Shown here piece after piece: positions 52,076-60,022 of a stretch of 64,000 nucleotides of DNA. The stretch is from Acidimicrobiia bacterium. GTDB taxonomy: Bacteria > Actinomycetota > Acidimicrobiia > IMCC26256 > PALSA-610. Where the stretch lies: assembly GCA_026002935.1 (NCBI GenBank), contig BPGH01000001.1, positions 297,965 to 361,964 on the forward strand, read 5' to 3'. Position 1 is the first letter of the stretch. Each line of letters starts with the position of its first letter. Made by a program: the position numbers and the translations under genes. Below the pieces are notes generated by a model, which was given only the letters and a program-made list of their open reading frames with translations, was not told the origin of the DNA and did not search any database.

Positions 52076-52320
52076 GTCACGGTCACCTCGTAGGCCTCGA
52101 TCACCGGGTTCGCGAGCAACCGCTCGCACATCTCCTCCACCTGCGCGCGGGCGGCGTCCGCGTCGGGGGCGTCGACGACGAGGCGGATCGTCTTGCCGAC
52201 GTGCACCTGCGACACGTTGGTGTAGCCGAGCGCGGGCAGCGCCCGCTCGACCGTCGCGCCGGCGGGGTCGGCGACGCCGGGCAGGTGGGTGATGTCGACG
52301 CGCGCGGTGAACGACGGCAC
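52072..52320 (-). CDS. purS: FGAM synthase subunit PurS
   Basis: The 82-aa product has the PurS pattern: 'FTARVDITHLPGVADPAGAT', 'VERALPALGYTNVSQVHVGK', 'IRLVVDAPDADAARAQVEEM' and 'ANPVIEAYEVTVT'. It bridges PurQ and PurL. GTG 52320 is chosen because it gives the family N-terminus and has TACGAT exactly 7 nt upstream, a leaderless layout. It heads the minus-strand purSQ pair. Confidence 0.95.
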   Translation of the reverse strand: MPSFTARVDITHLPGVADPAGATVERALPALGYTNVSQVHVGKTIRLVVDAPDADAARAQVEEMCERLLANPVIEAYEVTVT

Positions 52321-52327
52321 GCCGCCG

Positions 52328-52333
52328 ATCGTA
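52328..52333 (-). promoter_or_regulatory. -10 box of leaderless purS
   Basis: TACGAT on the minus strand followed by 7 nt and GTG; no ribosome site. A main-sigma promoter giving a leaderless mRNA is inferred. Confidence 0.5.
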
Positions 52334-52401
52334 CCGACGCGCGCCGGGCGGGCCGGGCCGCGCCTCGCGGCCACGACCCGCCCGGCGCGGGCACGCTCAG
52401 G

Positions 52402-53451
52402 TCACGGGCACGTCTGCGGGGCGATCGGCGTGACCGGGATCCAGCCGCGCCGCCACGCCTCCACCGCCTGGGAGGTCGCGAACGTGTTGATCCCGAACCC
52501 GTCGTTGGGGCTCTGGACCCGGCCGCTCGGGAGCTGGCGCGTGCGCAGCCAGTCCGACGGCTTCGCGTAGGGGTCGCCCGCGAGCGACGGCGCGACGACG
52601 TCCCGCCAGCAGCTCGCGTTCGGGTCGAACCCGGCCGCGGTGATCCCGAGCATCGCCATCGCGGTGGAGTTCGGGTCGTCGCTGCCGAACGCCTGCCACG
52701 CACCGTTCGACTGCTGCGCGTACGCGAGGAACTCCAGCGCGTCGCGCAGGTCCGCGTCGGTCCCCGGCACGTTCGCCGCGGCGAGCGCCTGGATGGCGGC
52801 GGCGGTCGTGTCGACGTCGGCGTCGTTGCCGTTCGGGTCGCCGAGGTAGTCGAACCCGCCCGACGCCTCCTGCGCGGCCCGGATGTAGGCGAGCGTGTTG
52901 GCCGGCACCGACCCGGAGACGAGTCGCTTGGCCATCGCCGCGTAGAGGGTGGCGTTGAACGCGCCGTAGCTGCCGTTCGGCTGCGCGCCGGCGTCGACGA
53001 TCGCGACGAGGTTCGTCGCCCCGTCACCCTCGGGGTCGAACGCCGTGGCCGACAGGCCGAGCGGCGCGGTGACGAGCACGATCAGCTTGGCCGCCTGGCC
53101 CGCGTTGATCCCGCCCTCGGCGAAGTCGTCGAGGTAGTCGAGCGGGTCGTTGCCGTTCTTCGTGACGGCCTGCACGGCGGCGAGCGCCTGCGGCTTGCTC
53201 CACGACCACTGCTGCTGCGCGTCCTCCGCGATCGCGAGCACCGCGTCGGGTGTCTCGAAACCGGGGAAGCCGGCGACCTCGAACCCGCCGTCGTTCTGCT
53301 GCTGGGTCACGATCCAGTCGACCGCGTCGTTGCCGGCCGTCTTCGCGGGCCCGTCGTTCCATCCGGTGTAGCGGCAGGCGCTCAGCACCACCGCGAGGGC
53401 CAGGACCCCCGCGGTGGCGGCGAGCCGCCGCCCCCGTGCGCGCGTGGACAT
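52402..53451 (-). CDS. Lipoprotein of alpha-toroid (transcobalamin/prenyltransferase-like) fold
   Basis: The 349-aa product starts at ATG 53451 (GGAGGAG upstream) with a lipoprotein signal ending 'VLALAVVLSAC'. The mature part is a series of helical hairpins with 'DWIVTQQQNDGGFEVAGFPG', 'YIRAAQEASGGFDYLGDPNG', 'LAYAQQSNGAWQAFGSDDPN' and 'STAMAMLGI', the QxxDGG-type repeats of alpha6/alpha6 toroids. This fold includes the cobalamin-binding domain of intrinsic factor/transcobalamin. Two cobalamin riboswitches in the leader make corrinoid binding the most likely role. A prenyl-type enzyme is unlikely, as no DDxxD-like site is evident. Confidence 0.75.
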   Translation of the reverse strand: MSTRARGRRLAATAGVLALAVVLSACRYTGWNDGPAKTAGNDAVDWIVTQQQNDGGFEVAGFPGFETPDAVLAIAEDAQQQWSWSKPQALAAVQAVTKNGNDPLDYLDDFAEGGINAGQAAKLIVLVTAPLGLSATAFDPEGDGATNLVAIVDAGAQPNGSYGAFNATLYAAMAKRLVSGSVPANTLAYIRAAQEASGGFDYLGDPNGNDADVDTTAAAIQALAAANVPGTDADLRDALEFLAYAQQSNGAWQAFGSDDPNSTAMAMLGITAAGFDPNASCWRDVVAPSLAGDPYAKPSDWLRTRQLPSGRVQSPNDGFGINTFATSQAVEAWRRGWIPVTPIAPQTCP

Positions 53452-53529
53452 CGTCGTCTGCTCCTCCATCGGCCCCAGTCCTCGAGGGCCATCCAGCCGC
53501 GTTCGCGGCACGTCGCGCCGGCGCGGGTG

Positions 53530-53645
53530 CGCGCGGCGGCCCGGGGCCGGTGTTCGGGCTCCCCGTCGTGCGACGGGACACCGTTGCGGGTCAGCGCCGG
53601 ACTCCCACCGGACTTCCCCGGCCCCGGACATCTCGACCGGCTCGA
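53530..53645 (-). ncRNA. Cobalamin riboswitch, gene-proximal of a tandem pair
   Basis: On the minus strand: GGGGAAGTCCGGTGGGAGTC, then CGGCGCTGACCCGCAAC (the conserved cobalamin aptamer core), a CCCGTCG/CGACGGG stem, and a B12-box variant GGAGCCCGAACACCGGC at about 53547-53563. It ends about 80 nt before the alpha-toroid lipoprotein start. Confidence 0.85.
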
Positions 53646-53784
53646 GCCCTCCTGCGGGCGAGCCGGGGCGCGCGCCGAGGGCGTCGGGCATCTCGGCGCG
53701 CATGCGGACCACCTCCGTCGAGCCCCGCTCCCCGAGGGCTCACTGCGGGCCGCGTGGGCCCGGCGGACACGGGCCGGCCGGGGG

Positions 53785-53930
53785 GCCGGCAGCACGGGCG
53801 GGCATCCTGGCTCGCGGCCGCAGCCGCTCACAGTTGCGGGTCAGCGCCGGACTCGCACCGGCTTCCCCCGTGCCCGCCTCCCGGCCACCGGCGACGCCGA
53901 CGGGAGACGCCGGCGGGAGGGGCGGGCACC
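53785..53930 (-). ncRNA. Cobalamin riboswitch, distal of a tandem pair
   Basis: On the minus strand: GGGGGAAGCCGGTGCGAGTC, then CGGCGCTGACCCGCAACTGT, and a good B12 box GCGAGCCAGGATGCCCGC at about 53799-53816. It is followed by a GCCGG/CCGGC hairpin that may be the expression platform. TAGGGT (near 53974-53979) is a candidate -10 box. No gene lies between it and the second aptamer. Confidence 0.87.
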
Positions 53931-54092
53931 ACGCCGGACGTCCGGGCCCGGCGCGACCTGTGCCGGTGGCGACCCTAGCGAGGTCGCGCGCGCGCCCGCA
54001 ACGGAACGGGCGCGTGCACGCCGCGCGCGCCGCCCTCGCGGAACGCCCCGCACGCGCATCGCGCGCCACCGGGCCGCGCCGAGCGGGTGCTG

Positions 54093-54098
54093 GTACGC
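54093..54098 (+). promoter_or_regulatory. Candidate -10 box of the cobalamin operon
   Basis: TACGCT in GTGCTGGTACGCTGCGCG, about 25 nt before the plus-strand cobalamin aptamer. No clear -35 box. Confidence 0.4.
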
Positions 54099-54121
54099 TG
54101 CGCGCCCCGCCGCCGGCGCGG

Positions 54122-54245
54122 CGGATGACAACCGAGGCGCCCGCCCGGGGGGAAGCCGGTCGAAGTCCGGCGCTGACCCGCAACCGTGGGCGCCGACGCG
54201 TGATCGGTCACGCGTCGGCGCGAGCCGGAATGCCCCGGCGGGTGC
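54122..54245 (+). ncRNA. Cobalamin riboswitch of the wall-protein/ECF operon
   Basis: GGGGGAAGCCGGTCGAAGTC, then CGGCGCTGACCCGCAACCGT, a perfect 14-bp peripheral hairpin (54190-54221, loop TCGG) and a B12 box GCGAGCCGGAATGCCCCG. Downstream, a C5 run near 54320-54325 is complementary to the GGGGG of the ribosome site before ATG 54362, suggesting control of translation. A small CACAGG/CCTGTG hairpin (54245-54258) lies between. Confidence 0.9.
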
Positions 54246-54361
54246 ACAGGCTCCTGTGGCCGTCGTGGACTGCGGACCGGAGCCCGGAGCGGCACCGCGC
54301 GCGTCGGTACCGGCACCGGGCCCCCGGCCCGGCCGGTCGGCCGGAACGAAGGGGGAACCCG

Positions 54362-56236
54362 ATGCGCAGCGCAACGGCGCGCCGGACGGCGCTCGCTGTC
54401 GCTCTCACGGCCGTGGTCGCGGGCGCGCTGGCGGTCGCGGGCGTCCCACCGACGCGACCCGGGCCCGCGGGCGCGGCGACCTGGACCGAGGGCGCCTGCG
54501 CCGGCACCGAGGGCGTCACCGTCGTCGTCGACGCCTCCGCCCTCGGCGGGCCGCTCACCGTGCGCTGCGCGCTGGGCACCCCCGCGAGCGGCTGGGCGGC
54601 GCTCGAGGCGGCGGGCCACGTGCTCACCTCGGTGCCGGGCTTCCCGGGCGCGGCGGTCTGCACGATCGACGGCCGGCCGGCGAGCGGCTTCCCCGCCTGC
54701 TGGGAGACGGGCTTCTGGTCGTACTGGCACGCACCGTCGACCGCGCCGGGATCGGCCTGGACGTTCTCGACCGTGGGCGCGTCGGCACGGGTGCCACCGC
54801 CCGGGAGCGCAGAGGGCTGGGCCTTCGCGACCGGGCCCGCGACCCCGCCCGCCGCCGGCCCCGCGTTCGCGACGACCACGACCACCGCGACGACCGCGCC
54901 CCCGACCACCGCGCCGCCGACGTCCGGGCCCGCCACCACCGCGACGACCGCGACGACCGCGCCCGCGAGCACCACGACCACCGTCGCCGCCCCGACCACC
55001 ACGACCGTGCCGGCCCCCGGCCCCGGCACGCCGGCCGCCCGAGCCCTCGCCTGGCTCGGGGCCGAGCTCGGCCGCCACGGCGGGCTCCTGCCCGGCCCGT
55101 TCGGCGGCACCCCCGACCACGGGCTGACCGCGGACGCGCTGGTCGCCCTGGCGCTCGGCGGACGGGCCGGGCCCGCCGACGCCGCGCCGCTGCTGGCGGC
55201 GGCGGCCGACTACGTCACCTGGGACGCCTTCGGGCCCGACCTGGCCGGCGTCCGCCTCGCCGGGCCCGCGGCGAAGCTGCTGCTCGTCGCCGCGCTCGCG
55301 GGCAGCCCGCCGCCCACGGTCGGGGGCGAGGACCTCGAGACGCTGCTGCGGTCGCTCGTGCGCACCGGTGGCGAGGAGGCCGGACGCGTCTCCGACCGCA
55401 ACCCGCACGCGCCCGACTCGAGCAACGGCTTCGGCCAGGCCCTCGCGGTGCTCGCGCTCGACCACACCGCGGGCGGGCCGCCGTCGTCGGCGGTGCGGTA
55501 CCTGCTCGCGCAGCAGTGCCCGAACGGCGGCTTCCGCCTGTTCCTCGCCGGGCCGCGCTGCACCGACGACGCGCAGGCCGACCCCGACACGACCGCGCTC
55601 GCCGTGCAGGCCCTGCTCGGCGCGCCCACGGGACCCGACGTGCGCGCCGCGGCCGCGCGCGGGGTCGCGTACCTCCTCGACCGCCAGGACGCGTCCGGCG
55701 CAGTGGGCGGCAGCGGCCCGACCGCCGCCCCGAACGCCAACAGCACCGGTCTCGCCGGCCAGGCACTGCGCGCCGCCGGCGAGACCGCGGCCGCCGAGCG
55801 CGCCGCGGCGTGGGTGGGGGCGCTCCAGCTGCCGACCGACGCGGGCCCGGCCGCCGCCGACGCCGGCGCGATCGCGTACGACCCCGCCGCGCTGGCCGAC
55901 GCGCTCGCCAACGGCATCCCCGGACCGGGACGCGACCAGTGGCGGCGGGCGACCGCGCAGGCGGTGCTCGCGCTCGGCCTGCCACCGCTCGCACCCGTCG
56001 TGGCCGGGCCGGCCGACCCCCCGGCGCAACCCGGCGGGACGACCACCCCGGCCCCCGGGCCCGGACCCACCGCGGGCGCCACCACCCCGGCCACGCAGGT
56101 CGGTGCGGCCACCGCCGGCACCGGCGGCGGCGCGCTCCCGCGCACGGGCCCCGCGCTCGGCGCCGTCGTGGTGGTGGGCGCCGGGGCACTCGCGGCGGGC
56201 CTCGCGCTCGCGCCCGCGGCGCGGCGGCGCCGGTGA
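54362..56236 (+). CDS. LPXTG wall-anchored transcobalamin-like protein (beta-domain plus alpha-toroid)
   Basis: The 624-aa product starts at ATG 54362 after the riboswitch. It has a signal peptide (to about residue 40), then a DUF4430-like beta-domain with Cys pairs ('GVTVVVDASALGGPLTVRCA', 'CWETGFWSYWHAPSTAPGSA'). A Thr/Ala/Pro wall-spanning linker follows, then an alpha-toroid domain ('ALAWLGAELGRHGGLLPGPF', 'RYLLAQQCPNGGFRLFLAGP', 'GVAYLLDRQDASGAVGGSG'). It ends in a sorting signal 'LPRTGPALGAVVVVGAG' with an Arg tail. Intrinsic factor and transcobalamin combine an alpha-toroid and a DUF4430-like domain around cobalamin; here the order is reversed. Surface capture of corrinoids is inferred. 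Confidence 0.82.
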   Translation: MRSATARRTALAVALTAVVAGALAVAGVPPTRPGPAGAATWTEGACAGTEGVTVVVDASALGGPLTVRCALGTPASGWAALEAAGHVLTSVPGFPGAAVCTIDGRPASGFPACWETGFWSYWHAPSTAPGSAWTFSTVGASARVPPPGSAEGWAFATGPATPPAAGPAFATTTTTATTAPPTTAPPTSGPATTATTATTAPASTTTTVAAPTTTTVPAPGPGTPAARALAWLGAELGRHGGLLPGPFGGTPDHGLTADALVALALGGRAGPADAAPLLAAAADYVTWDAFGPDLAGVRLAGPAAKLLLVAALAGSPPPTVGGEDLETLLRSLVRTGGEEAGRVSDRNPHAPDSSNGFGQALAVLALDHTAGGPPSSAVRYLLAQQCPNGGFRLFLAGPRCTDDAQADPDTTALAVQALLGAPTGPDVRAAAARGVAYLLDRQDASGAVGGSGPTAAPNANSTGLAGQALRAAGETAAAERAAAWVGALQLPTDAGPAAADAGAIAYDPAALADALANGIPGPGRDQWRRATAQAVLALGLPPLAPVVAGPADPPAQPGGTTTPAPGPGPTAGATTPATQVGAATAGTGGGALPRTGPALGAVVVVGAGALAAGLALAPAARRRR

Positions 56237-57216
56237 CCCGGGCCCGGCGGCGCACCGCGGCCGCGGCCGCGCGGGCCCGCGCCGCGCTCGTCGCGGTGGC
56301 GGTCGCCGCGCTCGGGGTGTCCCCCGCGGTGCCCGGCCTCCCGGCGCCGGCACCCGCCGCGGCCGCGACCGACGGGCCGTGCACCGACCCCGACGGCGTG
56401 ACCGTCGTCGTCGACTTCCAGCAGCTCGGCGGCGGCGTCCACGTCCGGTGCGCGCCGCCGCCGGTCACCTCGGGGTTCGACGCGCTGCAGCGCGCCGGGA
56501 TCTCCTACCGGACCGCGCTGACCCAACCGGGCTTCCTGTGCCGGATCGCCGACCGGCCCGAGGACGACCCGTGCGTCACCACCTCACCCGCGGACGCGTA
56601 CTGGTCGTACTGGCTCGCACCCCGGGGCGGCACCTGGTGCTACTCGAACTTCGGGGCCGGCAACCGGGTGCCGCCCCCCGGCACGGTCGAGGGCTGGTCG
56701 TTCGCCCTGGACGCGGCGGCCACGTCGGTACCGCCCCCGTCCGTCGCACCGCCGCCGCCGCTGCCCGGCGTCCCGCCCACCCCCCTGCCGGCGCGCGACT
56801 GCACGACCCCGACCTCCAGCGCCCCGCCGCCGACCACCGGGCCTGCGGCGCCCGACGCCGGCGGCGCGGGCGCCGCAGGCGGTGGCGCCGCCCCGGCCGC
56901 GCCCGGGACGGCGTCCGGGGGCGGCGGCCCCGGCCCGGCGCCGGGAACGCCCGGCACCACCACGGCGGGGGCCACCCCGGCGCCGGCCACCACGACGACG
57001 GCGCCCACGGCGCCCGGTGGCACCGGCGCCCCGGCCGCGCCCGGCGATTCCCGCGCCCGCGACGCGGCGGCCGCCACCGTCGATCTCGGCGAGACCGGCG
57101 ACACCGGGTCCCCGGTCGCCGTCGCCGCCGGCGCCGGGCTCGTCGCCACCCTCGGCGCCGCCGCCCTCGTCGCCGCGCGCGCCCGCCGGCGCCCGGCGCC
57201 CGGGGCCGGGCCGTGA
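56233..57216 (+). CDS. Second DUF4430-like beta-domain surface protein
   Basis: The 327-aa product starts at GTG 56233, overlapping the previous stop. It has a signal peptide and one beta-domain homologous to that of the preceding protein ('GVTVVVDFQQLGGGVHVRCA', 'DAYWSYWLAPRGGTWCYSNF', 'VPPPGTVEGWSFALDAAAT'). A long Pro/Ala/Gly/Thr linker and a C-terminal membrane helix with an Arg tail follow. Before the helix 'DLGETGDTG' could be a degenerate sorting signal. It lacks the alpha-toroid, so it may pair with the neighbouring toroid protein or pass ligand to the transporter. Confidence 0.75.
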   Translation: MTRARRRTAAAAARARAALVAVAVAALGVSPAVPGLPAPAPAAAATDGPCTDPDGVTVVVDFQQLGGGVHVRCAPPPVTSGFDALQRAGISYRTALTQPGFLCRIADRPEDDPCVTTSPADAYWSYWLAPRGGTWCYSNFGAGNRVPPPGTVEGWSFALDAAATSVPPPSVAPPPPLPGVPPTPLPARDCTTPTSSAPPPTTGPAAPDAGGAGAAGGGAAPAAPGTASGGGGPGPAPGTPGTTTAGATPAPATTTTAPTAPGGTGAPAAPGDSRARDAAAATVDLGETGDTGSPVAVAAGAGLVATLGAAALVAARARRRPAPGAGP

Positions 57217-58355
57217 GCCGGGCGCGGCGCCTGCCCCGGCCGCTGCACCCGGTCGCGTGGTGGGTGTGGGCGTTGGGCCTCGCGGTCGCGGCGAGCCGGA
57301 CCACCAACCCCCTGCTCACGGGCCTGGTGATCGCCGTCGCGGCGGTGGTGGTGGCGCGCCGGCGCCCGGACGCGCCGTGGGCGGCCGGGTTCCGCATGTT
57401 CCTGGTGCTCGGTCTCACCGTCGTCGCGATCCGGGTCGTGCTGCGGGCGCTGCTCGACGGCAGCGCCGACGGGCACGTGCTGTTCACGCTGCCGGAGGTG
57501 CCGCTGCCGGAGGCCGCGGCCGGGATCCGCCTCGGCGGGCCCGTGACCGCCGAGGGCCTCCTCGCCGCGCTCTACGACGGCCTGCGCCTCGCCGCGCTGA
57601 TCGTCTGCTTCGGCGCCGCGAGCTCGCTCGCCGACCCGAAGCGGCTCCTCAAGCACCTGCCCGGCGCGCTCCACGAGCTCGGGGTCGCGGCGACGGTGGC
57701 GGTCGCGGTGGCGCCGCAGGTCGTCGTGAGCGCGGGGCGGGTGCGGCGCGCACACCGCCTGCGCGGCGCGACCGTCCACCGCCGCCACGTGCTGCGCGCC
57801 CTCGCGTTCCCCGTGCTCGAGGACGCGCTCGAGCGGTCGGTCGCGCTCGCCGCCGCCATGGACGCCCGCGGCTACGGCCGGCGCGCCGCGGTGCCGGCGT
57901 CGTGGCGACGCGCGACCGCCGTGTGCACGCTCGCGGGCCTCGCGGGGATCTGCGTCGGCACCTACGGGACCCTCGACGCGACCGCGCCGCGCGCGCTCGG
58001 GCTCCCGGTGCTCGCGGCGGGCGCGGCGCTCGCCGCGGCGGGCCTCCTGCTCGCCGGGCGGCGGGTGCGGCGCTCGATCTACCGCCCCGAGCCGTGGCTC
58101 GCCCCCGAGTGGGGGGTCGCGGCGTGCGGCGTGCTCGCGGCCGCGGTGCTCGTCACGTCGGGGGCGACCGACGCGCTCCACCCGCCGCTGCAGCCGCTGA
58201 CCTGGCCGTCGCTGCCGCCCGGCCCGACCGTCGCCCTGCTCGTGGCGGCGGCCCCCGGCTGGATCGCGCCGCCCCCCGAGCGCACGCCGGCCCCCGCCGA
58301 CACGGCCCCGGCCACCCCGGCCGGCCGCCGGGCCCGGGAGGTGGCCGCCGCGTGA
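57213..58355 (+). CDS. ecfT: ECF transporter transmembrane component EcfT
   Basis: The 380-aa product starts at GTG 57213 (GTGA overlap). It has several membrane helices and the EcfT coupling region 'LERSVALAAAMDARGYGRRA' (Ala-Arg-Gly type motif), preceded by 'DPKRLLKHLPGALHELGVAA' and 'TVAVAVAPQVVVSAGRVRRA'. EcfT links the S component to the ATPases. The C-terminal extra helices and a Pro-rich tail make it longer than typical EcfT. Riboswitch and neighbours point to cobalamin or a precursor as cargo. Confidence 0.92.
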   Translation: MSRARRLPRPLHPVAWWVWALGLAVAASRTTNPLLTGLVIAVAAVVVARRRPDAPWAAGFRMFLVLGLTVVAIRVVLRALLDGSADGHVLFTLPEVPLPEAAAGIRLGGPVTAEGLLAALYDGLRLAALIVCFGAASSLADPKRLLKHLPGALHELGVAATVAVAVAPQVVVSAGRVRRAHRLRGATVHRRHVLRALAFPVLEDALERSVALAAAMDARGYGRRAAVPASWRRATAVCTLAGLAGICVGTYGTLDATAPRALGLPVLAAGAALAAAGLLLAGRRVRRSIYRPEPWLAPEWGVAACGVLAAAVLVTSGATDALHPPLQPLTWPSLPPGPTVALLVAAAPGWIAPPPERTPAPADTAPATPAGRRAREVAAA

Positions 58356-60022
58356 TCCGCTACGAGCGCGTCAGCCTCACCTACCCCGGCGCGCCGGCCC
58401 CGGTGCTCGCGGGCGTCGACCTGGAGGTGCCCGAGGGCGAGCTGTGCGTCGTCGTCGGGCCGACCGGCTGCGGCAAGTCGACGCTGCTCGGTCTCGTCAA
58501 CGGCCACGTCCCCCACTTCACCGGCGGCGACCTCGCCGGGTGCGTCCGCGTCGCCGGTCGCGACACGCGCACGCACCCGCCGCGCGAGCTCGCCGAGCTC
58601 GTCGGCGTCGTCCGCCAGGACCCGGCCTCCGGGTTCGTCACCGAGACCGTGGAGGAGGAGCTCGCGTACGGCATGGAGCTGCGCGCCGTGCCGCCCGCGG
58701 TGATGCGCACCCGCGTCGAGGAGACGCTCGACCTGCTCGGCCTCGCCGACCTGCGCTCCCGCCCGCTGCGCACCCTGTCGGGCGGGCAGGCCCAGCGGGT
58801 CGCGATCGGCGCGGCGCTCACCGCGCGCCCGCGCGTCCTGGTGTGCGACGAGCCGACCTCGGCGCTCGACCCGACCGCGGCCGAGGAGGTGCTCGCCGCG
58901 CTCACCCGCCTGGTCGACGACCTCGGCCTCACCGTGCTCGTCGCCGAACACCGCCTCGAGCGCGTGGCGCAGTACGCGGACGCGGTCGTCGCGCTCGCGC
59001 GGCCGGCCGGCGCGCCCGGTCCGGTGCGCGTCGAGCACGGCCCGCCGGGGCCGGTGCTCGCGGCCGCCGCGCACGTCCCGCCGGTCGTCGAGCTGGCGCG
59101 CCTCGCGGGCTGGGAGCCGCCGCCGTTGTCGGTGCGCGACGCCCGCCGGCGCGCCGGCCCGCTGCGCACCGCCCTCGCCGGGCGCGCACCGCGGGCCGCG
59201 GCGGCCGCCGCGGCCGGGCCCGCGCGGCTGATCGCGACCGGGGTGACCGTGCGCCACGGGCACGTCGTCGCGGTGCGCGGCGCCGACCTTCGCCTGCACG
59301 CGGGCGAGGTCGTCGCGCTGATGGGCCGCAACGGTTCGGGGAAGTCGTCGCTGCTGTGGGCGCTGCAGGGGTCGGGCCCGCGCGCCGCCGGCGACGTCCG
59401 CGTCGGCGGTGACGGACGGGCCGGCGGGGCCGACCCGGCGCGCCTCGACCCGGTCGCGCGCCGGCGTGTGGTGACGCTCGTCCCCCAGCACCCGGCCGAC
59501 CTGCTGTACCTCGACTCGGTCGCGGCCGAGTGCACCCGCGCCGACGCGGACGCCGGCGCCGCGCCCGGGACCGCGGCCGCGATCCTCGACCGCCTCGCCC
59601 CCGGCATCGACCCGCACCACCACCCGCGCGACCTGTCGGAGGGCCAGCGGCTCGCGCTCGCGATCGCCGTCCAGCTCGCGGGCGCGCCGGGCGTGGTGCT
59701 GCTCGACGAACCGACCCGCGGCCTCGACTACGGCGCGAAGTCCCGCCTCGGCGCGGTCGTGCGGGAGCTCGCGGCGGACGGCGCCGCGGTGCTGGTCGCG
59801 ACGCACGACGTCGAGTTCGCGGCCCGCACGGTGGGCCGCGTGGTCGTGATGGCCGGGGGCGAGATCGTGGCCGACGGACAAGCCCGGGCGATCCTGTGCG
59901 GCTCGCCCGCGTTCGCGCCGCAGGTCGCGAAGGTGCTCGACCCCGAGCCGTGGCTGCACGTCGGCGAGGTCGCCGCCGCGCTGGCCACCGCCGCGCCCGC
60001 CGAGGGCGCGGGCGCGAGATGA
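58352..60022 (+). CDS. ecfA: Fused ECF ATPase EcfA-EcfA'
   Basis: The 556-aa product has two ABC ATPase domains. First: Walker A GPTGCGKST (near residues 35-43), Q-loop 'VGVVRQDPASGFVTETVEEE', signature 'LSGGQAQRVAIGAAL', Walker B 'RVLVCDEPTSALDP'. Second: Walker A GRNGSGKSS, 'VTLVPQHPADLLYLDSVAAE', signature 'LSEGQRLALAIAVQL', Walker B 'VVLLDEPTRGLDYG' and His in 'VLVATHDVEF'. Both sites look competent. It powers the ECF transporter. It starts at GTG 58352 and overlaps both neighbours. Confidence 0.95.
   Translation: MIRYERVSLTYPGAPAPVLAGVDLEVPEGELCVVVGPTGCGKSTLLGLVNGHVPHFTGGDLAGCVRVAGRDTRTHPPRELAELVGVVRQDPASGFVTETVEEELAYGMELRAVPPAVMRTRVEETLDLLGLADLRSRPLRTLSGGQAQRVAIGAALTARPRVLVCDEPTSALDPTAAEEVLAALTRLVDDLGLTVLVAEHRLERVAQYADAVVALARPAGAPGPVRVEHGPPGPVLAAAAHVPPVVELARLAGWEPPPLSVRDARRRAGPLRTALAGRAPRAAAAAAAGPARLIATGVTVRHGHVVAVRGADLRLHAGEVVALMGRNGSGKSSLLWALQGSGPRAAGDVRVGGDGRAGGADPARLDPVARRRVVTLVPQHPADLLYLDSVAAECTRADADAGAAPGTAAAILDRLAPGIDPHHHPRDLSEGQRLALAIAVQLAGAPGVVLLDEPTRGLDYGAKSRLGAVVRELAADGAAVLVATHDVEFAARTVGRVVVMAGGEIVADGQARAILCGSPAFAPQVAKVLDPEPWLHVGEVAAALATAAPAEGAGAR

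Noticed and set aside
53452-53712. N-terminal extension of the alpha-toroid lipoprotein from an ATG at 53712
   Set aside because: It would translate through the riboswitch aptamer and bury the lipoprotein signal; ATG 53451 has a good ribosome site.
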